This document shows positions 52,301-61,181 of a DNA stretch of 64,000 nt, in pieces. Position 1 is the first letter of the stretch; each line of letters starts with the position of its first letter. A program made the position numbers and the translations under genes. The stretch is taken from positions 1 through 64,000 of the forward strand of contig JANNOJ010000052.1 in NCBI GenBank assembly GCA_031399025.1, given 5' to 3'. A model generated the notes under the pieces. The model did not search any database and was not told the DNA's origin. It worked only from the letters and a program-made list of their open reading frames with translations. This DNA is from CBDBZL01 sp031399025. GTDB taxonomy: Bacteria; Pseudomonadota; Alphaproteobacteria; Sphingomonadales; Sphingomonadaceae.

Positions 52301-54373
52301 CTACCCCGCCGCCCGCACGATCTCCGCCCAGCCCGCTTCGTCCACCACCTCGATCCCCAGCTCGGCAGCCTTCTTCAGCTTCGAGCCCGCCCCCGGCCCG
52401 GCCACCACCAGGTCGGTGCTCGCGCTGACCGCGCTGGCGGCGCGGGCTCCCAGCCGTTCGGCCTGGGCCTTGGCCTCGTCGCGGCTGATGGTCTCCAGTC
52501 TGCCGGTGAACACCACCGTCTTGCCCGCCACCGGGCTGTCCAGGGTCTCGACCTCGGTGCGCGGCGGGTCGAGCTCGCGCAGCAGGTCGTCCCACACTTC
52601 GCGATTATGCGCCTCGTGGAAGAAGGCGCCCAGCGCCGCCACCACCGCGGGGCCGATCCCGTCGAGCGCGGCGAATTCCGCCACCGCCACCGCCTCCCCG
52701 GCATGCGCCCGCTCGGCCGCCACGCGCAGCAGCGGGAGTTCGTGAAAGTGCTTCATCAGGTCGCGCGCGGTGACGCTGCCGACGTGGCGGATGCCCAGGC
52801 CGAACAGCAGCCGCGCGGCATCGGGCTGCCGGCGCGCCTCGATGCTTGCCAACAAATTATCCACAGACTTGTCCTGCCAGCCCTCGCGCGTCAGGATCTC
52901 CGCGCGGCGGGTATGCAGGCGGAAGATGTCCGCCGGGCTCTCCAGCCAGCCGAGCGCGAAGAACTCGGCGATGGTCTTCTCGCCCAGCCCGTCGATGTCG
53001 AGCGCGGCGCGGCCGACGAAATGCTTCAGCCGCTCGGTGCGCTGCGCCGGGCAGACCAGGCCCGCGGTGCAGCGCACATCCACCTCGCCCTCCTGCGCCA
53101 CCGCCTCGCTACCGCAGCGCGGGCAGTGGTCCGGGAAAACGTAAGGCTCGCGAGGTGTCTCACGGGTGAGGTTTTCCACCACCTGCGGGATGACGTCGCC
53201 GGCGCGCTGGATGGCGATCCGGTCGCCCGGGCGCAGGCCCAGGCGGGCGATCTCGTCGCGGTTGTGCAGGGTAACATTGACCACCGTCACGCCGCCCACC
53301 AGCACCGGCGCGAGGCGGCCTACGGGGGTCAGCTTGCCGGTGCGGCCGACCTGGATGTCGATGCTCTCGAGCACCGTTTCGGCGCGCTGCGCGGGAAACT
53401 TGTGCGCCAGCGCCCAGCGCGGAGCCCTGGCGACTAGGCCCAGCCGCGCCTGCCAGTCGAGCCGGTCGACCTTGTAGACCACCCCATCGATCTCGTAGCC
53501 AAGTCCCGCGCGCCGCTCGCCGATGCTGCGATATTGCTGCATCATCTCTTCCAGCGAGCGACACAGTACGAGATCGGGTGAGACGGGAAATCCCCAGCGC
53601 CAGATTGCCCGCATCACCTCGAATTGGGTCTCGCCGGGCACCTCGCTCGCCGCGCCCCAGCCATGGGCGAGGAAGCGCAGCGGGCGGGTGGCGGTGATCG
53701 CCGCGTCCTTCTGCCGCAGCGCCCCGGCAGCGGCATTGCGCGGGGTGGCGAACAGCCTCGCGCCCGCCGCCTCCTGCGCCGCATTAAGTGCAGCAAACGA
53801 CTGCTTTTCCATATAAACCTCGCCGCGAACCTCGAACAGCTCGGGCGCGGGCCCGGTCAGCGTTTGCGGCACGTCGGCAATGTGCGCGACGTTGGGCGTG
53901 ACGTTCTCGCCCACCGCACCGTCGCCCCGGGTGGCGGCGAGCACCAATTGGCCGCGCTCATAACGCAGCGAGCAGGACAGGCCGTCGATCTTGTCTTCCG
54001 CGGTGCAGGCGAGCGGCTCGTCTTCGGGCAAGGCCAGGTAGCGGCGGACGCGGGCGACGAACTCGGACACCTCGTCATCGGCAAAGGCGTTGTCCAGGCT
54101 CGTCATCCGCAGCTGGTGCGCGACCTTGGCGAGCGGCGAGGCGGCAACCTCGTGCCCGACCGCCCGGACCGGCGAATCGGCCGCGGCCAGCTCCGGGAAC
54201 GCGGCCTCGAGCTCGGCGGCGCGGCGCACGAGCGCATCGTACTGCGCGTCCGAAATCTCCGGCGCATCCTCGGCATGGTAGAGCCGATTATGCCGGGCGA
54301 TCCCCTCCGTCAGCCGCGCCAGCTCGGCCGCGCCCTCCGTCTCGCTCGCGCTCCGCCTTGGCCCCGCGCTCAC
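52301..54373 (-). CDS. ligA: NAD-dependent DNA ligase
   Basis: 690 aa from GTG 54373. Ia/adenylation domains: EISDAQYDALVRRAAELEAA, adenylated Lys in ACTAEDKIDGLSCSLRYERG (K-x-D-G), RGDGAVGENVT, GRTGKLTPVGRLAPV. OB fold; zinc finger HCPRCGSEAVAQEGEVDVRC (C-x2-C...C); helix-hairpin-helix region; C-terminal BRCT (SPVAGKTVVFTGRLETISRD). It seals nicks in replication and repair. The start overlaps the lipoprotein stop by four bases (GTGA), indicating coupling. Confidence 0.96.
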   Translation of the reverse strand: MSAGPRRSASETEGAAELARLTEGIARHNRLYHAEDAPEISDAQYDALVRRAAELEAAFPELAAADSPVRAVGHEVAASPLAKVAHQLRMTSLDNAFADDEVSEFVARVRRYLALPEDEPLACTAEDKIDGLSCSLRYERGQLVLAATRGDGAVGENVTPNVAHIADVPQTLTGPAPELFEVRGEVYMEKQSFAALNAAQEAAGARLFATPRNAAAGALRQKDAAITATRPLRFLAHGWGAASEVPGETQFEVMRAIWRWGFPVSPDLVLCRSLEEMMQQYRSIGERRAGLGYEIDGVVYKVDRLDWQARLGLVARAPRWALAHKFPAQRAETVLESIDIQVGRTGKLTPVGRLAPVLVGGVTVVNVTLHNRDEIARLGLRPGDRIAIQRAGDVIPQVVENLTRETPREPYVFPDHCPRCGSEAVAQEGEVDVRCTAGLVCPAQRTERLKHFVGRAALDIDGLGEKTIAEFFALGWLESPADIFRLHTRRAEILTREGWQDKSVDNLLASIEARRQPDAARLLFGLGIRHVGSVTARDLMKHFHELPLLRVAAERAHAGEAVAVAEFAALDGIGPAVVAALGAFFHEAHNREVWDDLLRELDPPRTEVETLDSPVAGKTVVFTGRLETISRDEAKAQAERLGARAASAVSASTDLVVAGPGAGSKLKKAAELGIEVVDEAGWAEIVRAAG

Positions 54374-54876
54374 TCGGCAATCAGCCGCAGATCGCGCTCG
54401 AAGCTCCAGCGACCGCCCGCGAACGCCATCCGGTACAGTGCGGAAGGGGCCGGGGCCGAGCCGGCGGTGTAGCTGGCCCAGCCGCTGCAACTGGTCTCAC
54501 CGGCGCAGGTGAAGCTGTGGATGGTGAACACCAGCGCCGCCACCTCGCTCTCCGCATCGCGCCAGCCTTGCGCGCCCCAGGTGCAGCGGGCGAGCGGCGC
54601 CAAGCGCGCGAAGCGCGTGAGCAGAGCCGTCTCCTGCTCGGGCGGCAGCGCGGCTTCCGAACGGCCTTCGCTCACCGCCAGGCACACGGTCGGCCGATCG
54701 GCGATGTCGCTGGCGAAGTACTCCGCCAGCAGGTGCTCGGCCAGCGCCAGGCGTGGCTCGGCCCGGTCGGCGGCGAGCGGCGGGAGTGCGTCAGCTTCGG
54801 ACGAATCCAGCGGGGCGCTGTACACGCATCCGGTCAGCGCCGCCGCCAGCAAGAACATCAAGCCAGATCGCATCAT
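54370..54876 (-). CDS. Small lipoprotein between recN and ligA
   Basis: 168 aa. The lipoprotein signal MMRSGLMFLLAAALTGCVYS has lipidation at the Cys of LTGC. The mature part has three further Cys pairs-like residues (TVCLAVSEGRS; LARCTWGAQGWRDAE; FTCAGETSCSGWASY). No family recognised. ATG 54876 overlaps the recN stop by one base, and its stop overlaps the ligA start, so recN, this gene and ligA form a tight minus-strand operon. Confidence 0.75.
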   Translation of the reverse strand: MMRSGLMFLLAAALTGCVYSAPLDSSEADALPPLAADRAEPRLALAEHLLAEYFASDIADRPTVCLAVSEGRSEAALPPEQETALLTRFARLAPLARCTWGAQGWRDAESEVAALVFTIHSFTCAGETSCSGWASYTAGSAPAPSALYRMAFAGGRWSFERDLRLIAE

Positions 54877-56612
54877 CACACCCCCTCCAGCAGCCGGTCG
54901 GCCTGGGCGCGGGCCTCGCTGGTGATCTGCGCGCCCGACAGCATCCGGGCGATCTCCTCCTGCCGCCCGGCCGCATCGAGCAGGCGGACAAAGGTGCGCG
55001 TTACCGTGCCCTGCGAGCCGTCGCCGCTCGCCTTGGCGATGAGGTAATGCCGGCTACCGCGGGCGGCGACCTGCGGCGAGTGGGTGACCGCAAGCAGCTG
55101 GCCCTGGCCCCCCTCTCCCGGTCGGCCGGCCGCGCCGTTCGCCAGTCGGGCCAGGCGCTCGCCGATGGCGCTGGCTACCGCCCCGCCCACGCCACGGTCG
55201 ATCTCGTCGAAGATCACCGTGGCCGCCCCGCCCTCCTCCGCCAGCGCCACCTTGAGCGCGAGGATGAAGCGCGACAGCTCGCCGCCGCTGGCAATCTTGG
55301 TGAGCGGGGCGAAATCGGCGCCCGGGTTGGTCGAAATGAGGAACTCGACGCTGTCCATCCCGTGCGGCCCCCAGCGCTCCTGGGGCAACGCGGCGACCGC
55401 GGTGCGGAACCGGGCGGCATCGAGCTTGAGCGGGGCCAGCTCGGCCGCGACCGCGTCGTCGAGGCGCAGCGCGGCCTCCACGCGCAGCGCGTGCAGCTGC
55501 TCGGCGCGCGCCGCATAGGCTTGCCCCGCGGCGGCGACGGACCGTTCGAGTGCGGCAAGGTCGGCCGCGCCGTGTTCGATGGCGTCGAGCCGGGCGCGCA
55601 GCTCGAGCATCCGCTGCGGCAGTTCGTCGACCGTGCACCCATGTTTGCGGGCCAGCGCGCGCAGGTCGAACAGTCGCGTCTCGCTGCGGTCGAGTTCGGC
55701 CGGATCGAACAGCAAGGCCTCGCCGGCGGCCGCGAGCTTCTCCTCCGCTTCCCCGGCCTCGATCACCGCGCGGTCGAGCGCCGCCAGCGCCTCGGCGAGC
55801 AACGCATGTTCGCCGGCGATCCGGTCGAGCTTGCGGGCGGCGGCGCGCAATTGCGCGAGCGCCGAATCCGAGCCGTCCCAAAAGCCGCGCAGATCTTCCA
55901 GGTCGCCCGCCAGCCGCTCACCTTTCTGCATCTCCGCGCGGGCGAGCGCGAGCGCTTCCTCCTCGCCCGCTTCCGGCGCGGCGGCGGTGAGCTCGGCGAG
56001 ATGCGCGAGCAGCAGGTCCTCCTCCGCGCGCGCCGCGGCGACATCGCCGCGCTCGGCCCGCAGCCGCTCCTCCAATCCGCGCCACTCGCTCCAGGCGCGG
56101 GCGATCGCCCCGGTATCGGCGCCGGCGAAGCGATCGAGCAAGGCGCGGTGACCGCGCGGGTTCACGAGGCCGCGATCGTCGTGCTGGCCGTGCAGCTCCA
56201 CCAGCGCCGGGGCGAGCTCGCGCAGGAGCGCCGCGCCCACCGGCTGGTCGTTGACGAAGGCCTTCGAGCCGACGCCCTTCTCCTCGCCGCTCTGGCCTGG
56301 AGCCGCGATCCGCAGGCGCCGCCGGAGGATCAGCGGCTCGCCCGGTTCCAGTTCGATATCGGCCCCCGCCAGCACCTCGCGCACCAGCGGCGGCAGCACG
56401 GCGAAGTCGAAGGCGGCGGTGACGCTCGCCTGCTCCTCGCCGGCGCGCACCAGGTTGCCATCGGCACGGTTGCCCAGGACCAGGCCCAGCGCATCGAGCA
56501 GGATGGACTTGCCCGCCCCCGTCTCTCCGGTCAGCACGCCGAGGCCCGGCGCGAAACTGAGGTCGAGCGCCTCGATGAGCACGATGTTGCGGATCGCGAG
56601 CGAGGTGAGCAT
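54876..56612 (-). CDS. recN: DNA repair protein RecN
   Basis: SMC-like ATPase of double-strand break repair. 578 aa from ATG 56612. Walker A VLTGETGAGKSILLDALGL, N-terminal LTSLAIRNIVLIEALDLSF, central coiled coils (AEEDLLLAHLAELTAAAPEA...), signature FAPLTKIASGGELSRFILAL, Walker B VIFDEIDRGVGGAVASAIGE and LLAVTHSPQVAARGSRHYL. Lies downstream of bamD, as in many alphaproteobacteria. Confidence 0.95.
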   Translation of the reverse strand: MLTSLAIRNIVLIEALDLSFAPGLGVLTGETGAGKSILLDALGLVLGNRADGNLVRAGEEQASVTAAFDFAVLPPLVREVLAGADIELEPGEPLILRRRLRIAAPGQSGEEKGVGSKAFVNDQPVGAALLRELAPALVELHGQHDDRGLVNPRGHRALLDRFAGADTGAIARAWSEWRGLEERLRAERGDVAAARAEEDLLLAHLAELTAAAPEAGEEEALALARAEMQKGERLAGDLEDLRGFWDGSDSALAQLRAAARKLDRIAGEHALLAEALAALDRAVIEAGEAEEKLAAAGEALLFDPAELDRSETRLFDLRALARKHGCTVDELPQRMLELRARLDAIEHGAADLAALERSVAAAGQAYAARAEQLHALRVEAALRLDDAVAAELAPLKLDAARFRTAVAALPQERWGPHGMDSVEFLISTNPGADFAPLTKIASGGELSRFILALKVALAEEGGAATVIFDEIDRGVGGAVASAIGERLARLANGAAGRPGEGGQGQLLAVTHSPQVAARGSRHYLIAKASGDGSQGTVTRTFVRLLDAAGRQEEIARMLSGAQITSEARAQADRLLEGV

Positions 56613-56718
56613 GGCAGCCTGGGCGACCTTACCGCCCGGGCGGGGAAACCGCAATCGCCGGGCGGCGCGCGGCTGGGGACAGCGGGGCGCGCCCGCCCAC
56701 GCGGCTCGCGTCGGCGGA

Positions 56719-57546
56719 TCAGCCGCTCAGCGCCGCGCGGGCGGTATCGCGCGTCTCCTCGCCGATGAGCGTGAAGGCCTTCTCGTACCATTCATTGCCC
56801 GGGTAGTTGGCGCCGAGCACAGCGGCGAAGCGGCGGGCCTCGTCGGGCAGACCTAGCGCCAGGCTCGTCTCGGTCAGGCGATAGAGCGCCTCGGGAGTGT
56901 GGCTGGTGGTCTGATATTCCTTGACCACGTTCTGGAAGCGCAGCTGCGCGGCCAGCCACTTGCCGGTGCTCGCGTAGAAGCGTCCGACCTCCATCTCCTT
57001 GCCGGCGAGGTGGTCGTTCACCAAGTCGATCTTGAGCCGCGCGTCGGCGGCGTATTCGGAGCGCGGATAGCGGCGCTGCACTTCGCTCAGCGCCTGCAGC
57101 GCCTGACGGGTGATCGCCTGGTCACGCTCGACATCGCTGATCTGCTCGTAATAGCTGAGCGCGATCAGGTAATAGGCGTAAGGTGCATCCTTGTTGCCCG
57201 GGTGGATCGACAGGAACCGTTGCGAGGCGGAGATGGCCTGATTGTAATCCGCGCGCGAATAATAGGTGAAGGCGCTCATCAGCTGCGCCCGGCGCGCCCA
57301 GGGCGAATAGGGGTGCTGGCGCTCGACCTCGTCGAACAGCGCGGCGGCCACCTGCAGGTCGCCGCGATCGAGGCGGTCCTTGGCGGCGGCGTAGAGCGAT
57401 TCGACGTCGCGGGCGACATAGGCCAGCTCGTCCTCGTCGTCGCCCCCGCCCAGTATGCTGCATCCCGCCAGCAGGGCCGGCAGGACGAGCGCTGCGCCCA
57501 GGGCGCGCAAGCTCGGTGCGGACAGGCGGGACTTTACAGGGTTCAT
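56719..57546 (-). CDS. bamD: Outer-membrane assembly lipoprotein BamD
   Basis: 275 aa from ATG 57546 (ATG 57555 possible). Lipoprotein signal ALVLPALLAGCSILGGGDD, then five TPR units: LYAAAKDRLDRGDLQVAAAL, FDEVERQHPYSPWARRAQLM, AISASQRFLSIHPGNKDAPY, RYPRSEYAADARLKIDLVND and EGDE-free C-terminal TPR TPEALYRLTETSLALGLPDE. The H-P-Y-S-P-W-A and N-D-H-L-A-G-K-E-M-x-V-G-R-F-Y motifs are diagnostic. It is an essential part of the BAM machine. Confidence 0.96.
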   Translation of the reverse strand: MNPVKSRLSAPSLRALGAALVLPALLAGCSILGGGDDEDELAYVARDVESLYAAAKDRLDRGDLQVAAALFDEVERQHPYSPWARRAQLMSAFTYYSRADYNQAISASQRFLSIHPGNKDAPYAYYLIALSYYEQISDVERDQAITRQALQALSEVQRRYPRSEYAADARLKIDLVNDHLAGKEMEVGRFYASTGKWLAAQLRFQNVVKEYQTTSHTPEALYRLTETSLALGLPDEARRFAAVLGANYPGNEWYEKAFTLIGEETRDTARAALSG

Positions 57547-57799
57547 GGCTGGCATCGGGCCGCCTATAGCTGGCCAGGCGCTGAACGCAAAATGAAGCGG
57601 ACAAACGGCACCCGGTCCTGCCAAGCAGCCAAGCAGGCGGCCAGCCGGTCACTTGTCCTCCCGAGCGGCACTCGATGCTCTCGGGGATGTTGACAGCGGC
57701 CAAGCTCGGATCGACGAAGGCTGTGCGCCGGCGCCGGGTGGCAGCATCGTCGCTGGCGTGGAAACCTGAACAGCCGCACGTCTCGGCCAGGTTCGACAA

Positions 57800-58110
57800 T
57801 TACCACCAGCGATGACCCGGGTGGTAGCTGAAGATCGACCCGGCGAGCATCTCCCCTCGCCCGGCTAGCGCGACCAGGTCCGCGCCATCGGGCACCGCCT
57901 CGGCGATGAACAGCGGGTTCGATTTCTCCTGCCCGCCCAAGCTGGTGCGCCCGTCACACCTCGCCAGCGGCACGTCGGGCGGTGGAGCTGAGGAGGTGCG
58001 GCACCTTGCGCCTCATCGCGCAATCGGATGACGGCGGTGGGCGCGGCGGCGATGGAGTAGCCGTGCGGGCCGCGCGCGAAACGCTCGCGCATCGGCATGG
58101 CGTCGCGCAT
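57800..58110 (-). pseudogene. Short decayed protein fragment, unidentified
   Basis: A minus-strand frame from 58110 reads MRDAMPMRERFARGPHGYSI then AAAPTAVIRLRDEAQ. After a frame change near 57985, another reads DVPLARCDGRTSLGGQEKSN then PLFIAEAVPDGADLVALA and ends SIFSYHPGHRWW with TAA at 57802-57800. The stretches look like real protein but no family is recognised. It lies between bamD and the O-methyltransferase gene; 57547-57799 holds nothing else I can support. Confidence 0.35.
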
Positions 58111-58146
58111 AGAGCCTCGTTGCTGGAACCACACCGGGAGAGAACC

Positions 58147-59169
58147 ATGGGACCCTTGCCGCCGCACCTGGATGACCGGGCGATCTGGGACCTGTGGCAG
58201 AGCCAGTTCCGCCTCCCCCTGGCGACCGCGGCGGACGAGGTGGGCACCTTCCGCGCGCTGGGCGACTGCCCGCTGACCGCCGCCCAGCTCGCTGCCGAGC
58301 TCGGCCTGGACGAGCGCGCGCTTACCATCCACCTGGGCGCGCTGGCCGCCTGCGAGCTGGTCGAGCAGCGCGACGGCAAGTGGCGCGCCATGCCCGCGGC
58401 GCGCACCTGGCTCCACCCCGAGGGCGAAGGCTATTGGGGCGGCTTCCTGCTGCGGTTCCGCAAGTCCATCCCGCTGCACGCGCAATTGGTCGAGACACTG
58501 CGCACGGGCAAACGCCCCCCTAGCACCGATGCCGGAGCGCCGGAATGGGAGCGCGGCACGATGAGCCAGGAGAGCGCGGCGCGGATCGCCAAGTTCATGC
58601 ATGCGCATTCCATCGCCGCGGCCCGCGGCGCGGCGGCGCAGAGCGTGTTCGGCCTGATCGGCAATCTGCTGGACGTGGGCTGCGGGTCGGGCGTCTACGG
58701 CATCGAGCTCGCCCGCGCGCATCCGCGTCTCCAGGTCACGCTGATGGACCTCAAGGAGATGTGCGGTCAGGCCGCCGCCTACGTCGCTGCTGCCGACCTG
58801 AGCACGCGGGTGACCACGGCCGCGGTGAATATGTTCGAGCAGGACTGGCCCACCGGCCACGACGCGCATCTTTTCGCCAACGTGTTTCACGACTGGTCCG
58901 AGGAGACCAACCGGCTGCTGGCCGCCAAGAGCTTCGCCGCGTTGGCGCCCGGCGGGCGCATTTTCCTGAGCGAAGTGCTGATGGACGATGACGGCTGTGG
59001 CCCGTGGCCCGCCGCCGCCTTCAGCCTGATGATGCTGGTGAGCGCACTCGGCAAGCAGTATTCGCTGCCCGAGTTCCGCCAAATACTTGAAAGCGCGGGT
59101 TTTACCGATGTCCATGCCGTGCGAACAGGCGGCGGCTATTACTCGCTGGTGAGCGCCGTCAAGCCCTAA
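58147..59169 (+). CDS. O-methyltransferase-like SAM enzyme (PF00891 type)
   Basis: 340 aa from ATG 58147 (GGAGAGA upstream). An N-terminal winged-helix dimerisation domain (WQSQFRLPLATAADEVGTFR; LTAAQLAAELGLDERALTIH) precedes the SAM domain NLLDVGCGSGVYGIELARAH with LMDLKEM, AHLFANVFHDWSEETNRLLA (the catalytic H-D-W) and PGGRIFLSEVLMDDDG. This matches plant-type O-methyltransferase/hydroxyneurosporene-methyltransferase-like enzymes of small aromatic or isoprenoid substrates. Stand-alone gene; substrate unknown. Confidence 0.85.
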   Translation: MGPLPPHLDDRAIWDLWQSQFRLPLATAADEVGTFRALGDCPLTAAQLAAELGLDERALTIHLGALAACELVEQRDGKWRAMPAARTWLHPEGEGYWGGFLLRFRKSIPLHAQLVETLRTGKRPPSTDAGAPEWERGTMSQESAARIAKFMHAHSIAAARGAAAQSVFGLIGNLLDVGCGSGVYGIELARAHPRLQVTLMDLKEMCGQAAAYVAAADLSTRVTTAAVNMFEQDWPTGHDAHLFANVFHDWSEETNRLLAAKSFAALAPGGRIFLSEVLMDDDGCGPWPAAAFSLMMLVSALGKQYSLPEFRQILESAGFTDVHAVRTGGGYYSLVSAVKP

Positions 59170-59244
59170 GCGGGCTCGCGCTGTTCGCCCACCGGGTGGC
59201 GGGACTAGCTTACATCGCTAAATCCACTTAAGCACCGCGCCATC

Positions 59245-61113
59245 ATGGAGCGGTATGTCGCGTTCATCAGCTACAGCCACAAGGACGAGCGGGCGGCGCG
59301 CTGGCTGCACCGGGCGATCGAGGGCTATCGCTTCCCCAAGGGCATCATCGGCCTGCCGGGCGAATTCGGCCCGCTGCGCCGCAAGCTGCCGCCCGTGTTC
59401 CGCGACCGCGACGAGCTGCCCGCCAGCGGCGACCTGAACTCCGAGCTGTGCGCCGCGCTTGCGGATTCGCGCTTCCAGATCGTCCTGTGCAGCCCGGCCG
59501 CCGCCAGGTCGCGCTGGGTGAACGAGGAGATCATCCAGTTCAAGCGGATGCACGGGGAGAACCGCACGCTGGCGCTGATCCTGGAAGGCGAGCCCTATTC
59601 GGGCGGCGAAGAGGAATGCTTCCCGCCGGCGCTGCGCTTCCACGTCGACCCCAGCGGCGCGCTGAGCGATCAGCCCGCCGAGCCGATCGCGGCCGACCTG
59701 CGCAAGGGCAAGGACGGGCGCAAGCTGGCGTTGCACAAGCTGCTCGCGGGCCTGGCGGGCGTGCGGCTCGACACGCTGGTCCGTCGTGACAGTATCCGCC
59801 GCCAGCAGCGCCTCACGGTGATGTTCGCCGCTTCGACCTCCATCGCGGTGGTAACCATCGGCCTTGCGATCTATGCCGAATACCAGCGCCGGGTGGCGGT
59901 GGAGCAGCGCATGTTGGCCGACCGCAGCCTGGAATTCCTCATCGGCACCTTCGAGATCGCCAATCCCGCCACCGAGAACCCGCGCACCATTACCGCCCTG
60001 ACGATCCTCGACCGGGCGAGCCAGCGGGCTGCGCGCGAATTCGAGAACGAGCCGGCGATCAGCAGCCGTCTGCTGCGCGCGACAGGCTCGATCTACGCCA
60101 ATCTCGGCCTGCCCCGGGAAGCGGAACGCGACCTGCGCGCCGCTCTCGCGCGCACGCCCGAGCCCGGCGAAGCGCGCGCCGAAACTCTGCTCCAGCTGGC
60201 CTCGGTGGCGCACGGGCGGGCCGATGCCGAGGCTGCCGCCAGACTGGTCGACGAAGCGGCCCGCGCCTATGAACGCGATGCCGATTATGCCCCGCAAATC
60301 GATGCCGAGCTCGCCTTCCAGCGCGCCGAACTCGCCTTCCTGCGGGCCGATTACCAAACCGCCGGCAACCTCTTCGGCGAGGCGGTGCGATTGTATCGGC
60401 AGCTCGATGGCGACCACAGCATTGCGATCGGCAGCGCGTTGATCCGCCAAGCCACCGCGCGCATCCAGACCGGTGAGCTCGAGCGGGCCAACATTCTTTA
60501 CGAGCAGGCCGCCGAATTGACCTCCGCCCGGTTCGGCATCAACGACGTGCGCACCGCCAAGGCGCTGCACGCCCAGGCCTATGCCTTCTTCGAGGCCGGG
60601 CGCCCGGCGGAAGCGGCGCGGATGATGGATCGGGCGGTCGCGATCTATGCCCGCGTGCTCGATGACGACCACCCCAATTTGGGCGACGCGCAATTGCTGC
60701 TGGGCCGGATCCACGCGGCGCAGCGCGATACGCCGAAGGCGATCGCCGCCTTTGCCCGCGCCCGCCGGATCTTCCTCGCCCTGTACGGACCGGATCATCC
60801 CACGCTCGGCGATATCCACTTCTTCACCGCGGAAGCCGAGCGGCTCGGCGGCCGCTACCCCGAGGCGCTGGCGCAAGCCGCGCGGGCGAAGGCGATCTAC
60901 GACGTGGCCTACGGGCTCGACGATCCCGACCAGGCCGAAGTGCTGCTGTTGCGCACCCGAATACTACAATCGGCAGGTCGCTTCGAAGAAGCCCGCGATA
61001 CCTGCGCCGATGCCGTGGGCCTGCAAGAACGGATCGGCATTAGCCCTGCACTAAGGGCGGCGACGCGCCGGGAGTGCGAAGGAATTCCGTCCCAGATTGC
61101 TACAGTAAACTAG
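59245..61113 (+). CDS. TIR-domain membrane protein with C-terminal TPR repeats
   Basis: 622 aa. The TIR domain spans about residues 3-115, with the box-1-like FISYSHKDERAARWLHRAI and SPAAARSRWVNEEIIQFK (candidate catalytic Glu at 94/95). A conserved basic linker (ADLRKGKDGRKLALHKLLAG) precedes one membrane helix (residues ~191-210, MFAASTSIAVVTIGLAIY). About 400 residues of TPR units follow (AGNLFGEAVRLYRQLDGDHS; AAELTSARFGINDVRTAKAL; FARARRIFLALYGPDHPTLG). TIR domains bind or cleave NAD+ or signal by assembly. Here the TIR is predicted cytosolic and the TPRs periplasmic (or the reverse). No toxin-like or defence partner gene is adjacent. Confidence 0.9.
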   Translation: MERYVAFISYSHKDERAARWLHRAIEGYRFPKGIIGLPGEFGPLRRKLPPVFRDRDELPASGDLNSELCAALADSRFQIVLCSPAAARSRWVNEEIIQFKRMHGENRTLALILEGEPYSGGEEECFPPALRFHVDPSGALSDQPAEPIAADLRKGKDGRKLALHKLLAGLAGVRLDTLVRRDSIRRQQRLTVMFAASTSIAVVTIGLAIYAEYQRRVAVEQRMLADRSLEFLIGTFEIANPATENPRTITALTILDRASQRAAREFENEPAISSRLLRATGSIYANLGLPREAERDLRAALARTPEPGEARAETLLQLASVAHGRADAEAAARLVDEAARAYERDADYAPQIDAELAFQRAELAFLRADYQTAGNLFGEAVRLYRQLDGDHSIAIGSALIRQATARIQTGELERANILYEQAAELTSARFGINDVRTAKALHAQAYAFFEAGRPAEAARMMDRAVAIYARVLDDDHPNLGDAQLLLGRIHAAQRDTPKAIAAFARARRIFLALYGPDHPTLGDIHFFTAEAERLGGRYPEALAQAARAKAIYDVAYGLDDPDQAEVLLLRTRILQSAGRFEEARDTCADAVGLQERIGISPALRAATRRECEGIPSQIATVN

Positions 61114-61181
61114 ACCGGTTGCGACGAGTTAAGAAAAGTGTAAGGATGATCCACAATCACGGTCATGGGGGGGCTGGCTTC

